Positions 33,700 to 43,675 of a stretch of 64,000 nt of DNA are shown piece after piece. This DNA comes from an uncultured Clostridia bacterium (GTDB lineage Bacteria; Bacillota; Clostridia; Christensenellales; Borkfalkiaceae), in the NCBI GenBank assembly GCA_944327625.1, contig CALVHL010000008.1, forward strand, positions 20,050-84,049, given 5' to 3'. The notes under the pieces are model-generated. The model was given only the letters and a program-made list of their open reading frames with translations, did no database searches and had not been told where the DNA came from. Made by a program: the position numbers and the translations under genes. Within the stretch, counting starts at the first letter, position 1. Every line of letters begins with the position of its first letter.

Positions 33700-34850
33700 A
33701 CTTTTTTCACCTTAGCCCCGCCTTTCCGTCCGAAATCCGCCGTCCTTCTGCCGCCTGTCGCCAAAGACCGCCCTTAGCCGCCTCCCTCCTCCACACAGCG
33801 TTTGCCATCACTAAAAGTTTGCCGCCGCTTGGGAACTGCCCTTAAACCGCCGCACTTACCACCCCGACAACAACAGACCGCTTACCCCTCCTCACACGTC
33901 ATAAAAATTGTCGTCTTGCCGTCTTTCTGCCGCCGTACAGCGTTTGTCTTTGCCGCCCAAAAAAGTTTGCCGCCGCTACGAGGCTAACCTTTGCCGCCTC
34001 CCCGCGCTTGCCGACACTAAAAGTTTGCCGCCCTCTCCCCGTGCGTTTTGCCCGCCTCGGCAAACGTCCCCGCGGCAGCAAAAGCGCACCGTTACAGCTT
34101 TTCAGTTTATTTGCCGTGTTGAGCAAACGACTATTCCGCTCTCTTTTCAAAGCGTTTAATGATTTTACCGCTTCTTCTCCGCAGGGCGTAAAACTCCGCA
34201 AAACTCAAAAAGGGCGGAGAGAACTTTCCCCGCCCGAATAATAAAAGCGGAGAAAAAACTCCCTCCGCTCTGCCTGAAATCAGCTATATATAATATGGTA
34301 TAAATTTTGCGCGTTAACCGCATATTCGACTGTCGGACCGCCGCGCCGACTTGTCCGAAAAGTATTCTTCCTCTCCCCGACGGCTTCTGCTTCCTGCGCT
34401 CCTTTCCGCACTTGCAGACGGTCAGGTTCTGCCCCTCGCGGCGGCAATCGCCGCAGACGCCCGCCCCGCGTCAGCTCTGCCCGTGACGAGCGGACAAACA
34501 GGACTAATCGTCCAAAAAATACGGAAGCCCCGTTCCCGAATAAAAGGGGATGCGGGAGCCGCAAATACGGCCCCCGCAGGAGAAAAATTTATGAGGAATG
34601 AAAGCTCGCGTGTAAACTAAATCAGCAATTCCTTATTGCACCTGAATAATATCAGCATTCCGAAAAAATTTCAATACTTATTTCATAATCTGCCGTTTTT
34701 TTAGCATAAACGGTAAACGGATTACGTTTTTGCCGTTTTCCCGCCCGCTCATCGCCCCGTTTCTCTCCCCCTTTCCGCTCATCCCCCAACCCGCCCGTTA
34801 CGTGGTTTGAGGGCAAATTTCCGCAGTCTGCCGCCCTTCCCGACAGGCAT
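33700..34850. other. Gene-free region with degenerate GTTTGCCGCC repeats
   Basis: About 1.15 kb with no credible gene. From 33,740 to 34,080 the plus strand is strikingly poor in G and carries many TTTGCCGCC units; longer units containing CACTAAAAGTTTGCCGCC occur at about 33,808 and 34,014, and a third (AAAAAAGTTTGCCGCCGCT) near 33,959. Small hairpins lie at 34,206-34,229, 34,247-34,270 and 34,550-34,577. Short ORFs here lack ribosome binding sites and are repeat-driven. It may be a decayed surface-protein gene or a non-coding spacer. Confidence 0.45.
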
Positions 34851-34887
34851 AAAAAAGCTGTCGCCCGATTTAATCTCGGCTGACAGC
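34851..34887 (-). terminator. Terminator of polysaccharide locus B
   Basis: On the minus strand GCTGTC...GACAGC closes an imperfect stem with inner GCCGA/TCGGGC pairing and is followed by a TTTTTT run. It is 23 bp after the stop codon of the ligase/polymerase gene. Confidence 0.75.
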
Positions 34888-34909
34888 CCGAATAATAGTC
34901 AATATAACC

Positions 34910-36361
34910 TTAATTTCTCTCCGTAATGACGGGTTTTGCCGCTTTTGCCGTCTGCGCTTCGGATTTGTAGCTCTCCGATGCCTTTAAAACGCCTATCAGC
35001 GCGGCATAGAGAATTGTCGGGAACAGATAGAACATGTGATTGTCGAAAATACTGACGAGCAGGAACGCGCCTATCGTTATACCGATATATACTCTTTCAA
35101 AATTTATATTCTTTATCAGCGACCATATCGTCTGTACCCTGTGCACGGCGTATGCAACGAGGCCGACGATGCCGCAACCTGCAAGCATCTGCAGGACGGT
35201 ATCGTGATACATCTTGGGTATGATGTCCAGCCCGACCAGCCCGACGTCAATCTCTTTGAGGTAATAGAACCCGACGCCGAATATCGGCGCTTTGAGGAAG
35301 TCCTCTATAGCTCTGTCCCAGAGATCCATTCTATGACCGCCGTCCTGCGCATTTTCGATAAGCGGCTCTAAAACATTCATTATAAAGTCAAAGTTAATCC
35401 ATACAACCAGCGTCATCACGAGGGCGACAACCGCCAACAAAATAATATTGAACAGCCTCTCCCTGCCCTTGGAGCATATCAGCAGCCATACGGCGCACAC
35501 GACCGCCAGCACCGACATTATGACCATGCTCTGCCTCGACAGCGTCATATACGTCATTACAATGCTGAACAGACCGCCGATCGCATAGATGAAGCCAAAC
35601 TTCTTTTTCGCGGCGAAATAAAACCATGCGGGAACACAGACGCAGAACAACATTCCCATAGTGTTGTACATACCCCAGCCGAAGAAAATCTTGCTTCGGT
35701 TAATTCCGCCATTGACAAAGAGCCCGTCGTAGGTCGCGTACGCCACGATCAGTTCTGTCGCAAGTACGACCGAAAACACGCAGCAATAATATGCGATGCG
35801 CTCGAACGTCCTTTTCGTTACGTCGAGATTGCCGCTGAACAGCATAAAAATGCAGATATAGATAGCCGCAATAAATATGCCGTAAACCAGGTTCATCGCG
35901 GTATATTCCGCGGTGAATGCCCCGTTGAGCAGGACGGAAACGGACAGCGCGACCAGCCCGGCAAAAAGCGGGGAAAATCTGAATTTTTTTCTGTAAACCG
36001 TGTAGACGAGCCGCGCTATCAGTACGGCCACGCAGAGCGAAATTGCCACGGCTACCTGAATGTAGATCTCGGGACGAACGAAATAGTCCGACCTGTCGCC
36101 GAGCGGAGACGGCGAGTTTTTGACGGAAATTATTATGTGCATAAAGAGCACGATGGCAAACGCCGGCGTCACGTCTCGGCAAGTCGCAAGCATGGCAATG
36201 GCGCATACCGCCATAAACCATATCATAACCATATCGAGGCTGAGATAGTAAAGCAGCAGTATTACCGCCGCAAGCGCAATCGGGAAGAACGGCGAATCTA
36301 TAAACCACGCAATCTTTTTTACCGCTATTGAGTTTTTATACCTTTCAATAAAGCTGCTCAT
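34910..36361 (-). CDS. O-antigen ligase/polymerase-family membrane protein
   Basis: A 483-residue protein with about eleven membrane helices. Between helices 9 and 10 lies a large extracellular loop (about residues 335-395) with DGGHRMDLWDRAIEDFLKAPIFGVGFYY and an HDTVLQMLAGCGIVGL block; R, H and the GVG segment are the signature of the Wzy_C (WaaL/Wzy) family. In Gram-positives such proteins polymerise repeat units or ligate glycans outside the membrane. Locus B also encodes a different, AT-rich Wzy at 38771-40144, so one of the two may be the polymerase and this one a ligase. It is the last gene of the locus and normal in GC. Confidence 0.85.
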   Translation of the reverse strand: MSSFIERYKNSIAVKKIAWFIDSPFFPIALAAVILLLYYLSLDMVMIWFMAVCAIAMLATCRDVTPAFAIVLFMHIIISVKNSPSPLGDRSDYFVRPEIYIQVAVAISLCVAVLIARLVYTVYRKKFRFSPLFAGLVALSVSVLLNGAFTAEYTAMNLVYGIFIAAIYICIFMLFSGNLDVTKRTFERIAYYCCVFSVVLATELIVAYATYDGLFVNGGINRSKIFFGWGMYNTMGMLFCVCVPAWFYFAAKKKFGFIYAIGGLFSIVMTYMTLSRQSMVIMSVLAVVCAVWLLICSKGRERLFNIILLAVVALVMTLVVWINFDFIMNVLEPLIENAQDGGHRMDLWDRAIEDFLKAPIFGVGFYYLKEIDVGLVGLDIIPKMYHDTVLQMLAGCGIVGLVAYAVHRVQTIWSLIKNINFERVYIGITIGAFLLVSIFDNHMFYLFPTILYAALIGVLKASESYKSEAQTAKAAKPVITERN

Positions 36362-36406
36362 AATTATGCTGAATATGGGTTAAACGGCACATAGTACCGC
36401 ACCAAT

Positions 36407-37873
36407 TTAATTTTGCTGTCCTTCTTCGCCGGCAGATTCGGGCTGTTTTTTATTCCGTCTGAACAGGTTGCCGACCGACCTGAATAACGCCAGAAGACTT
36501 TTCCTGTAAATGACCGCATACACGGCGAGTGCGCAGGCATAAGCGAGGCACGCCCACCAATGGGTAAGCAACCTGACCGCGAGAATAAACGCAACCGTCA
36601 TGACAAATTCTATTATGAAATCTATCATGATATTCTTATGAATTATTCTTGTTACGACTATTTCAGACGCGACAGACCTCAACATTATGACGGCAACAAG
36701 CGCATAGAGCACGAACTCGAGATTATTGAGCACATAAGCGCCGACGGCGAACAATATTATGCCGAGCACGACCGAAGCCACGTTTACCGCAAGCATGAGT
36801 TTTTCCTTGCGATAGGCTTTCAGGTAGTTATTCGTAAGCAGGCTGACCTTTGACGAGAATATTATTATCGGAAGAAGTATGCCGAGATAGACCAGACTGT
36901 CTGTGTAGTTCGGCAACCATTTTTCAAGAATCCAACAACCGGGGAAGTAAAATATCATTGCAAAGAACAATAAGGGGGAAATGGCGTTGCGTATCTTCAT
37001 ATACACATTCGGCAAATCCGCTTCGTCCATTCTTTTCAACGACGGAAAGAGAACCACGCTGATTGCAGTAACAAATGTCAGGAAAATATTTGACGCACTG
37101 AAACTGAAAGCAACTTGTCCGAAAACTAACTCATCCCATCTCCACTGAATGAGCATTTTAGCACTACCCACGAGCAGATTGGATGAAAAATTTGCAATCA
37201 TCAACATTATCCCGACAGATATATTAAGCCAACATTCTTTTAAGCAGTCTTTTACTGGGATTCCTTTGCCGAAATATAATCCTTTATTAAAGATTGCTCC
37301 AAGTGTTATACCAAAGATATCTCCAAACAAATCAGCAACGCAAAACAAGGCAAAGTTATTTACTTTACAAGCTAACAATATAATCACAAATATTGCATAA
37401 GCCGCCCGTTGCGCTATAATAAGTATTGCGTATTTATTTATTCTGTTAGTAATTTGGAAAGTGTATGAAGTATAATAAAAAATATTCTTTGTTATTATAC
37501 CTATTGACACAAATATCAAGATCCCTTGTGTCACATTATCGCTCAGGAAAGCGGCAATTAGACACCCGCTAAAAGTAAGTATTGAATTAAATGATAAAAG
37601 AAGCTGAAACTGTGAGCGAATTCTCGGCTTATCCAACTCGTCATAGTCATATTGGGAATATCTTAGAACCAAACCATCTAAAAGCCCAAAATGCAAAACC
37701 CCGACATAACTAACATATAGGAGATATGTTTGCCAATAAGAATATTGCCAAGTATCGATAAATTTAGGGACTATGAAATTTAATACAAAGCTTGTAATAA
37801 TCGAAATCGCCTGGGCAGATACCGACATTACAAGATTTTTAGCAATTCTTTTATTTGAAACTACTTTTGACAT
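36407..37873 (-). CDS. Wzx-type flippase of locus B, mosaic composition
   Basis: A 488-residue polytopic MATE/MurJ-like flippase (MSVSAQAISIITSFVLNFIVPKFI opening, 12-14 helices, basic C-terminal tail RRNKKQPESAGEEGQQN). It would flip the locus B lipid-linked repeat unit. Base composition changes within the gene: the 5' part (N-terminal half, about 37,100-37,873) is AT-rich like the glycosyltransferase genes upstream, while the 3' part is GC-richer like the flanks. This suggests recombination inside the gene. It overlaps the upstream gene by 13 bp. Little sequence likeness to the flippase at 1-1174 is apparent. Confidence 0.9.
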   Translation of the reverse strand: MSKVVSNKRIAKNLVMSVSAQAISIITSFVLNFIVPKFIDTWQYSYWQTYLLYVSYVGVLHFGLLDGLVLRYSQYDYDELDKPRIRSQFQLLLSFNSILTFSGCLIAAFLSDNVTQGILIFVSIGIITKNIFYYTSYTFQITNRINKYAILIIAQRAAYAIFVIILLACKVNNFALFCVADLFGDIFGITLGAIFNKGLYFGKGIPVKDCLKECWLNISVGIMLMIANFSSNLLVGSAKMLIQWRWDELVFGQVAFSFSASNIFLTFVTAISVVLFPSLKRMDEADLPNVYMKIRNAISPLLFFAMIFYFPGCWILEKWLPNYTDSLVYLGILLPIIIFSSKVSLLTNNYLKAYRKEKLMLAVNVASVVLGIILFAVGAYVLNNLEFVLYALVAVIMLRSVASEIVVTRIIHKNIMIDFIIEFVMTVAFILAVRLLTHWWACLAYACALAVYAVIYRKSLLALFRSVGNLFRRNKKQPESAGEEGQQN

Positions 37874-38760
37874 TTCTCAAACCTAGACAGCCAACTTTCA
37901 ACCCTATAATATTCTAATACTTCCTCTCCGTATTTGACAAAGGGCTTATTCAAAAAATTATCAATATCCTGTTTTGTAGTACATTCATCCAGCACAAATA
38001 TATTGTTAGGATTATAAAAAACTGCTTGCTTTATCAATTTATTATTTGTAATTAGTTTCTTCTGATAAAACAAAGCTTCCATTGTTCGTAAAGTATAATC
38101 TGCATTATCAGTAAAAAGTATTTCAACAACAGATTTGGAACGAACTAACACATTTAGATATTCTTCATAAGACAACCTAAGAGTTTTTAATTCAAGAATA
38201 TTTGAAACTTCACTATTGTCCTTTACAACATAAAAATAAGGATTATTAAATAAGCAATATACTCTTTCTAATAAAGACAGCCGATTTTTATTTTTGCCTA
38301 TAAATATCGCGTCAAACTCGCATGTATTTGTTTTTTCTGCTGGCAAGTTAACAAAAAAAGTAGGGTTATATTTTAGATCATATTTTTGCGAATCATAAAC
38401 CGAATATGAATATACTTCAAAATTTTTTTTCAGTTCGGCGATATTATCGTTTTCTTTTACGGGATTCCAAAAATAAATAATAGGCTTATTCCTTGCTTTT
38501 TTTAAAACTCTTTTAAGTCTATGATATGGTTTACAACTATCAAACACAATAAATTGGACATCCTCATTTAAATATTTAGTCCATTCTGAATAAAACGTAT
38601 AAAAAGTCCCTAAACCGATAAAGTAAATAAATTTTCGGAAAATTCTGATAAAAAAGTTAATTTTTGTATTTTTATACACACTATATACTTTGCATTGAAC
38701 AACATCAATATATTTAAAAGTATAGGTTGATTTATCTGGAAACAAAATAATATATTTCAT
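37861..38760 (-). CDS. Probable glycosyltransferase, AT-rich, family uncertain
   Basis: A 299-residue soluble protein encoded by very AT-rich DNA. It opens MKYIILFPDKSTYTFKY and has an FDAIFIGKNKNRLSLLERV block near residue 170, then LRLSYEEYLNVLVRSKSVVEIL and NADYTLRTMEALFYQKKLIT. The last pattern (a sugar-nucleotide loop followed by R-x-x-E-A) is that of CgeB-like and lipopolysaccharide-biosynthesis GT-B enzymes. It lacks the classical GT4 E-x7-E. Context (between Wzx and Wzy) supports a role in repeat-unit assembly. Assigned by pattern; donor and acceptor unknown. Confidence 0.7.
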   Translation of the reverse strand: MKYIILFPDKSTYTFKYIDVVQCKVYSVYKNTKINFFIRIFRKFIYFIGLGTFYTFYSEWTKYLNEDVQFIVFDSCKPYHRLKRVLKKARNKPIIYFWNPVKENDNIAELKKNFEVYSYSVYDSQKYDLKYNPTFFVNLPAEKTNTCEFDAIFIGKNKNRLSLLERVYCLFNNPYFYVVKDNSEVSNILELKTLRLSYEEYLNVLVRSKSVVEILFTDNADYTLRTMEALFYQKKLITNNKLIKQAVFYNPNNIFVLDECTTKQDIDNFLNKPFVKYGEEVLEYYRVESWLSRFEKCQK

Positions 38761-38770
38761 AACACTTATA

Positions 38771-40144
38771 CTATTTACAATTCAATCGACTTCTTTTTCT
38801 CGGTATCCTTATTTTACCTTTAATACTTTTAACAAGAACAACATAAACAATTACCACCAAAACAATTTGAACTAATGTTCCTAATGAAAGTACTCTAGAA
38901 TAGAAACTATCTGTAACACCATGTAAAAAAAGCGCATAGGCACAAATACCAAATATTAACAACTCAATTACATTATTATTGTTCCTAACTCTATTATAAG
39001 CGCTGCTCATAACATAAGAAAATACAAACTGCAATATCATTAACCCAATAATACCAAAGTCCTGATAGTTTCTTCTAAACCCCGTATATACATTACCTAA
39101 TGATATTCCATTCCAGATCCTAAATTCCAAGTGAGTAACATAAGAATCCGCATCTAATATTCCCAACTCGATCAATGTATTGTTAATCGCATAAAAAGAC
39201 TCTTGACCAAAAATTTTAGATGGCTCAACAGGATCGCATAGATACATATCAAATAACGGGATTGAACCTCCCAGATATGAAGCAATGTACTCAACAAAAC
39301 TTGCATTTTGAGAAAAATCGCTTGTCCTTCCAATCAATTCTCTTACAGCATAAAACCCTAATAACGCAAGAACTATAAACAGAACTAAAAATAAAATGAT
39401 TTTTAATGTAATACCGTGATTAGTTTTTCTTACATAAAGAACATTAAAGATTACTATCCCTGCACAAATAACTATTAACGAGCTAAATCTTCCTCCGGTC
39501 GTTAGTGACGATAAGATATACAAAATTATTGGTATAACATATCTTATATTCTTTTTTAATCCCACTATTAAGACATTGTTAATAAAAATATACAAATTAA
39601 CTATACAAATCGCAAAGGATACATTAAGCATTTGGTTGACTGCGAATGAAACCGAAACCTCAGTTCCGTATGAAGTTTCATCACGGAATATATTCATTAT
39701 TTCAGAAATGCTCCCAACATTCCCGACAATTCGTATAATTTCTAATAAATACAAAAAGAGTGTCAGTAACTGAAACAATATAATAATTGTCAATAAAATA
39801 AAGCTTACATTTATTACTTTTAAATTAGCAGAAGCATTCAATAATTTATATGCTTTTCTTCTTCTTACAGATGTCTTTGACTTATAACATAATAAATTAG
39901 CTAAATAAATAATTAACAACCCGAAAGCAATGATTAGTACAGTTTTTAAATGATATTGATACTCCCACTTAAACTGCATTACTATTGCGCAAACCACACA
40001 CAAAATAAACGATAACGTAATTAAACAAGCAGGCTGAAAAAAATCCTTACCTAACGAATAATAAGATAATACAAATATAATAACTAATGCAACAAATAAA
40101 CTTATTAACATTACTAAATAATTATCCTTGTTATTTTGAATCAA
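38771..40144 (-). CDS. Wzy-type oligosaccharide repeat-unit polymerase
   Basis: A 457-residue protein with 11-12 predicted helices in AT-rich DNA. The extracellular segment FRDETSYGTEVSVSFAVNQ and the later SFVEYIASYLGGSIPLFDMYL fit the oligosaccharide repeat-unit polymerase (O-ag_pol_Wzy) family, which is diverse in sequence but has a helix-SxGGxxxx-loop pattern around YLGGSIPLFD. It would polymerise flipped repeat units at the outer face. The start overlaps the stop of the next GT4 gene in ATGA form. As usual for Wzy, it is among the most AT-rich genes of the locus. Confidence 0.85.
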   Translation of the reverse strand: MIQNNKDNYLVMLISLFVALVIIFVLSYYSLGKDFFQPACLITLSFILCVVCAIVMQFKWEYQYHLKTVLIIAFGLLIIYLANLLCYKSKTSVRRRKAYKLLNASANLKVINVSFILLTIIILFQLLTLFLYLLEIIRIVGNVGSISEIMNIFRDETSYGTEVSVSFAVNQMLNVSFAICIVNLYIFINNVLIVGLKKNIRYVIPIILYILSSLTTGGRFSSLIVICAGIVIFNVLYVRKTNHGITLKIILFLVLFIVLALLGFYAVRELIGRTSDFSQNASFVEYIASYLGGSIPLFDMYLCDPVEPSKIFGQESFYAINNTLIELGILDADSYVTHLEFRIWNGISLGNVYTGFRRNYQDFGIIGLMILQFVFSYVMSSAYNRVRNNNNVIELLIFGICAYALFLHGVTDSFYSRVLSLGTLVQIVLVVIVYVVLVKSIKGKIRIPRKRSRLNCK

Positions 40145-41322
40145 TTCATAAAATTAGTATAAAAGCTATCTCGCTTTAACCTTAGCAAATTTTCATTATA
40201 TTTTTTTGATTTACAAAAATTCGTTTCGGCCATTAAAAGTAATTCTTCTGCATTAGTGCATTTCTCTTTAATTAATGCACTTAATGCCCTTATATCCTTA
40301 GGTTTATATAAATAATCATTTTGAATTAACTCGAAATTACCGCCCACATCTGTACAAATTATAGGACACGCACGACTCATTGCTTCAACTATAACACGAC
40401 ACAACCCCTCTTGAAAACTAGGCTGAATATATAAATCTATATTATCCATCCATTCAAAAACTTTATCGTGAGGTAAAGCACCCATAAATCTCACACAATC
40501 ATCTAAATTCAATTGTTTAACTAGCTTTTTTAACCTCTGCCCATCGCCTGCACCCACTAATTGGTATTCAAATTTGTTGAAACCTAACTTTTTAAGTTTT
40601 GCTATGGCCTTAATTACATACTCCTGTCCTTTCCATTTAACATCAAGAAAAGCTGCAGTCCCAATAATAAATTTATCTTTATTATTCAAGATCCTTGTAG
40701 CCCTTTTATTTAATACGCGTTCATCACCTTGCGTTAATCTAACATCCGAACAGCCAATGGTTGTTCCGTTACAAGGATATCTCTTTTGCAGAGCCTCTTG
40801 AGTCACATATACCGCATAAGGTGTGTTTTTCAGTGCTTTCTTTAAATAATATTCCCTTTGGAAAGCGACCATTTTACCTTTCCAAGAATGATACCATAAC
40901 CCATCAAACGCAAAGCCAGTGACTTCTACTAAAAATTTTTTATTGTATTTTTTGCAAAATTTGTATACTGTATTTGTATAAAAATTACCTATACTTCTTA
41001 TAATAATTCTGTCATGGCTTTTAACTAATTCCTCTACTTCATTTTTTGAAGCTTGTAAAGCCTTAATATTAAATCTTGATTTTATGTTTTTATAAAAATC
41101 AGGTAATAAATATAAATTATATTTTGCATCTAACTTATTAAACCTATCATCAAGTTCTTCATCGCTATATCTTTTACTGTCTTTACGCAATAAAAAAGTA
41201 ACCTCATCAGCTAACTTAAAATAATCTTCAAACACACTGTTAGTAAAATTCCCGTCAACATAATGCTCGCCTTTACTACTTACTTTAACCCGCGATCCAC
41301 CTTGAACAAATAATAGTTTCAT
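40141..41322 (-). CDS. GT4 glycosyltransferase, AT-rich
   Basis: A 393-residue GT-B enzyme. The C-terminal half has VGAGDGQRLKKLVKQL, VRFMGALPHDKVFEWM and the diagnostic E-x7-E motif in PSFQEGLCRVIVEAMSRACPIICTD (about residue 310). The N-terminal half is more diverged. It probably adds one sugar of the locus B repeat unit at the cytoplasmic face. Four-base overlap with wzy downstream, 31 bp from the CDP-alcohol phosphotransferase gene upstream. Composition matches the other foreign-looking central genes. Confidence 0.9.
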   Translation of the reverse strand: MKLLFVQGGSRVKVSSKGEHYVDGNFTNSVFEDYFKLADEVTFLLRKDSKRYSDEELDDRFNKLDAKYNLYLLPDFYKNIKSRFNIKALQASKNEVEELVKSHDRIIIRSIGNFYTNTVYKFCKKYNKKFLVEVTGFAFDGLWYHSWKGKMVAFQREYYLKKALKNTPYAVYVTQEALQKRYPCNGTTIGCSDVRLTQGDERVLNKRATRILNNKDKFIIGTAAFLDVKWKGQEYVIKAIAKLKKLGFNKFEYQLVGAGDGQRLKKLVKQLNLDDCVRFMGALPHDKVFEWMDNIDLYIQPSFQEGLCRVIVEAMSRACPIICTDVGGNFELIQNDYLYKPKDIRALSALIKEKCTNAEELLLMAETNFCKSKKYNENLLRLKRDSFYTNFMN

Positions 41323-41353
41323 ATTTTATAAGACCTTATGTTTTACAATTTTC

Positions 41354-42148
41354 TCATTCCGATTCTGTAAGTTGCCGCTCTGCTTCCTCGGACATACTTA
41401 CTTCTTTGGCTTTCTTTATCGCCTTAAATATATACAACATAGTCATAGCTATGCAAGAACCGCAATAATACACCGCGCAATATATCACTACTATATCCAA
41501 AAACCCGAATATCGTGCCGAACAGTATAAGCATGGGCAAAATTCCGCCTATACCAAGTTCCGCCTCGATCCTTACGCGCAAACTTCCGACATTCTCCTTA
41601 TTGGTACGCACGTCGTTTTCAGCGTTGAGCACGCCTTTATCGACCAACTCGCGTTCTACGCTTTTATACTTCTGATAAATAAGCCTCATCAACGTATCGC
41701 CCTCGGAAGCAAACACGCCCAAAAGCAATATCCAGAGAGTTGCGGGGGCGACCAAAACGCCGCCGTTGCGATAAACGCACACGCCCAGAGAAATGCCCAG
41801 CAGTCCGACAAGAATATAACTGCTTATGCTGTCGGCAAATTCGCCGAACGCCTGTTTTTTAACGCTTCTTGCAAGGTTTCCGTCGGTACAGTCGGACCAC
41901 AGCCATACATTGATTAAAATTGCGCCCGCTAAATTGCACGCAAAATTATCGAAAAAGAAAAGAGCGCAGCCCCCTATCGCAATCAATATGGAGAAATATG
42001 ACACCGCATTTGCCGAAATTTTTAAGTTGGCACACAGCGACGCCGTGAGAAAGGATAGAGGTCTGTACAGAATTCTTGAAATTATGGGATCTTTCTTCCT
42101 TTTCCATGCAGGCATGTTATCTCTGAAATATTTAGGAGAATATTTCAT
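41354..42148 (-). CDS. CDP-alcohol phosphotransferase with altered fourth Asp
   Basis: A 264-residue, six-helix protein. The CDP-alcohol phosphotransferase signature appears as WLWSDCTDGNLARSVKKQAFGEFADSIS (about residues 82-109): the first, second and third aspartates are present, but the position four residues after the third, normally the catalytic fourth Asp, is Ser. It neighbours TagD two bases away, so the substrate is probably CDP-glycerol or a similar CDP-polyol, giving phosphoglycerol transfer to a lipid-linked glycan. The Ser could mean an altered mechanism, a subfamily trait or inactivity. The GC content is intermediate between the AT-rich core and the flanks. Confidence 0.85.
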   Translation of the reverse strand: MKYSPKYFRDNMPAWKRKKDPIISRILYRPLSFLTASLCANLKISANAVSYFSILIAIGGCALFFFDNFACNLAGAILINVWLWSDCTDGNLARSVKKQAFGEFADSISSYILVGLLGISLGVCVYRNGGVLVAPATLWILLLGVFASEGDTLMRLIYQKYKSVERELVDKGVLNAENDVRTNKENVGSLRVRIEAELGIGGILPMLILFGTIFGFLDIVVIYCAVYYCGSCIAMTMLYIFKAIKKAKEVSMSEEAERQLTESE

Positions 42149-42149
42149 A

Positions 42150-42539
42150 TTATTTCAGCTCCTCTTTTATTTTTGTAGTGCTGATTTCAGGCGTACGCGA
42201 CAGATAAACCACTTCCACCCCTTCATCCTTCAAAAAGTCAAACTTACCCTTCCAGTCGTCGCCGATGACAAAAGTATCTATATGGTATTCGTGAACATCG
42301 GTTTTCTTCTGTTCCCAACTTTCTTCGGGAATGACAAGATCAACATATCGCACAGCTTCAAGCAATGCCTTCCTCTGCTCGTATGTAAAATAGCACTTTT
42401 TGTGCTTCATATTCCAATTAAACTCGTCAGTCGACAAAGCCACTATGAGATAATCACCCAAAGCCTTAGCCCTCTTTAAGAGATTAATGTGACCATAATG
42501 CAACAGATCAAATGTTCCGTAAGTTATTACTCTTTTCAT
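42150..42539 (-). CDS. tagD: Glycerol-3-phosphate cytidylyltransferase (TagD-like)
   Basis: A 129-residue cytidylyltransferase with the HxGH motif in [19 protein letters not shown], the central [11 protein letters not shown] and the C-terminal [10 protein letters not shown] (the RTxGISTT signature with E for G). TagD makes CDP-glycerol from glycerol 3-phosphate and CTP for teichoic acids or phosphoglycerol decoration of capsules. The length is exactly that of the family. It sits directly before the CDP-alcohol phosphotransferase gene, forming a make-and-transfer pair. Confidence 0.95.
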   Translation of the reverse strand: MKRVITYGTFDLLHYGHINLLKRAKALGDYLIVALSTDEFNWNMKHKKCYFTYEQRKALLEAVRYVDLVIPEESWEQKKTDVHEYHIDTFVIGDDWKGKFDFLKDEGVEVVYLSRTPEISTTKIKEELK

Positions 42540-42541
42540 TT

Positions 42542-43675
42542 TTACCTCTCACAATCTGAAGCGCAAAACCGCTTATACATATTTACAAGTTTCTGTGCCT
42601 CGACCAAAATATCGTATCCATTCAAACGAAACTTCTCGACATCTAATTTTTCTCTCTTTCCCGCACAACTTAAAATGGCATCAACCCATTTAGAATAATC
42701 GCGATCAAGTTTCAGATGAACAACGTTATCGTTGACGTTAACTTCGTCGGGGACATTATTTGAAACAATACAGGGCAGACCTGAAACCTGCGCTTCAACA
42801 GCAACCATACCAAGTCCTTCGTACAAACTGGGTAATACAAAGCAGTCCATAGCCTGATAATAATCCTCAGGCAATCTCTTTACTCCTGCAAAAATAACGC
42901 TACCCGACAGATTCATTTCATAAGCTTTGAATTTGAGTTCGTCGTCCATCTCGCCGTTGCCTATCAGCAACAACTTAGATGAAGGTTTGACTTTAAGAAG
43001 CTCTTGAAATACATTCAATAAAAAAAGCTGATTTTTTTGCTGGCAGAATCTGCCGATATGCCCCACGACCAACTCATCCGAGACTTTAAGCCTATCCCTG
43101 AGTTTTTGCCTAATTTCAACATTGAACTTAAACCTGTCCAGATCTATGGCATTATTGATTATTATTACTTCTCCGCGGTCAAACGTTCTGTTGCCGAATA
43201 GCCAACGCCCCGCAATTTCAGAGCAGGCACAATAATGCGTGGCATACACCTTTGAAAAAGGCCGAAGCAAATTTTTAGCGAACATCTTTTTCCACTCCTT
43301 CCTGTTTGCCGTGGAATGGGAATGAGCAATTCTTACTGGTATGCCGGCCATTTTTGCCGCACGCAAAGTAAATACGCTTAGCGTATTCATATTGGAATGA
43401 ACAACATCGTAATTACCTTCTTTAAATAACTTTGTAAGCGTCTTCATATATTTAAAGACATTATTATAGGAAGGAATAATTATGACCCTGCCCCCGAGAG
43501 ACTCTATACGTTCTCTGTTGATTATTCCCGATGTCGACTCTACAAAAAAATCGAACTGCACTTTGCTTCTGTCTATATTCAGATAATAATTCATTGCAAA
43601 AGCTTCGGTTCCGCCGTTGATTGCCTTACCTATAACTTGTGCCACCCTGATAATCTTATCCATATCTATTCTCAC
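42542..43675 (-). CDS. GT4 glycosyltransferase
   Basis: A 377-residue GT-B enzyme of the EpsF/CapM-like group. N-terminal [21 protein letters not shown], central [18 protein letters not shown], and the E-x7-E in [22 protein letters not shown] at about residue 280 are typical. Two starts are possible: GTG at 43675, overlapping the priming-transferase stop, or ATG at 43663 (MDKIIRVAQ); neither has a strong ribosome binding site, so translational coupling is likely. By position it should add the second sugar of the locus B unit. Composition is near normal, towards the GC-rich edge of the variable core. Confidence 0.92.
   Translation of the reverse strand: MRIDMDKIIRVAQVIGKAINGGTEAFAMNYYLNIDRSKVQFDFFVESTSGIINRERIESLGGRVIIIPSYNNVFKYMKTLTKLFKEGNYDVVHSNMNTLSVFTLRAAKMAGIPVRIAHSHSTANRKEWKKMFAKNLLRPFSKVYATHYCACSEIAGRWLFGNRTFDRGEVIIINNAIDLDRFKFNVEIRQKLRDRLKVSDELVVGHIGRFCQQKNQLFLLNVFQELLKVKPSSKLLLIGNGEMDDELKFKAYEMNLSGSVIFAGVKRLPEDYYQAMDCFVLPSLYEGLGMVAVEAQVSGLPCIVSNNVPDEVNVNDNVVHLKLDRDYSKWVDAILSCAGKREKLDVEKFRLNGYDILVEAQKLVNMYKRFCASDCER

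Noticed and set aside
33899..34201. 100-codon minus-strand ORF in the repeat tract
   Set aside because: Arg/Ala-rich translation driven by GGCGGCAAA repeats, no ribosome binding site, not like neighbouring proteins.
34280..34564. 94-codon minus-strand ORF
   Set aside because: Arg/Gly-rich, overlaps hairpins, no start signal; probably non-coding.
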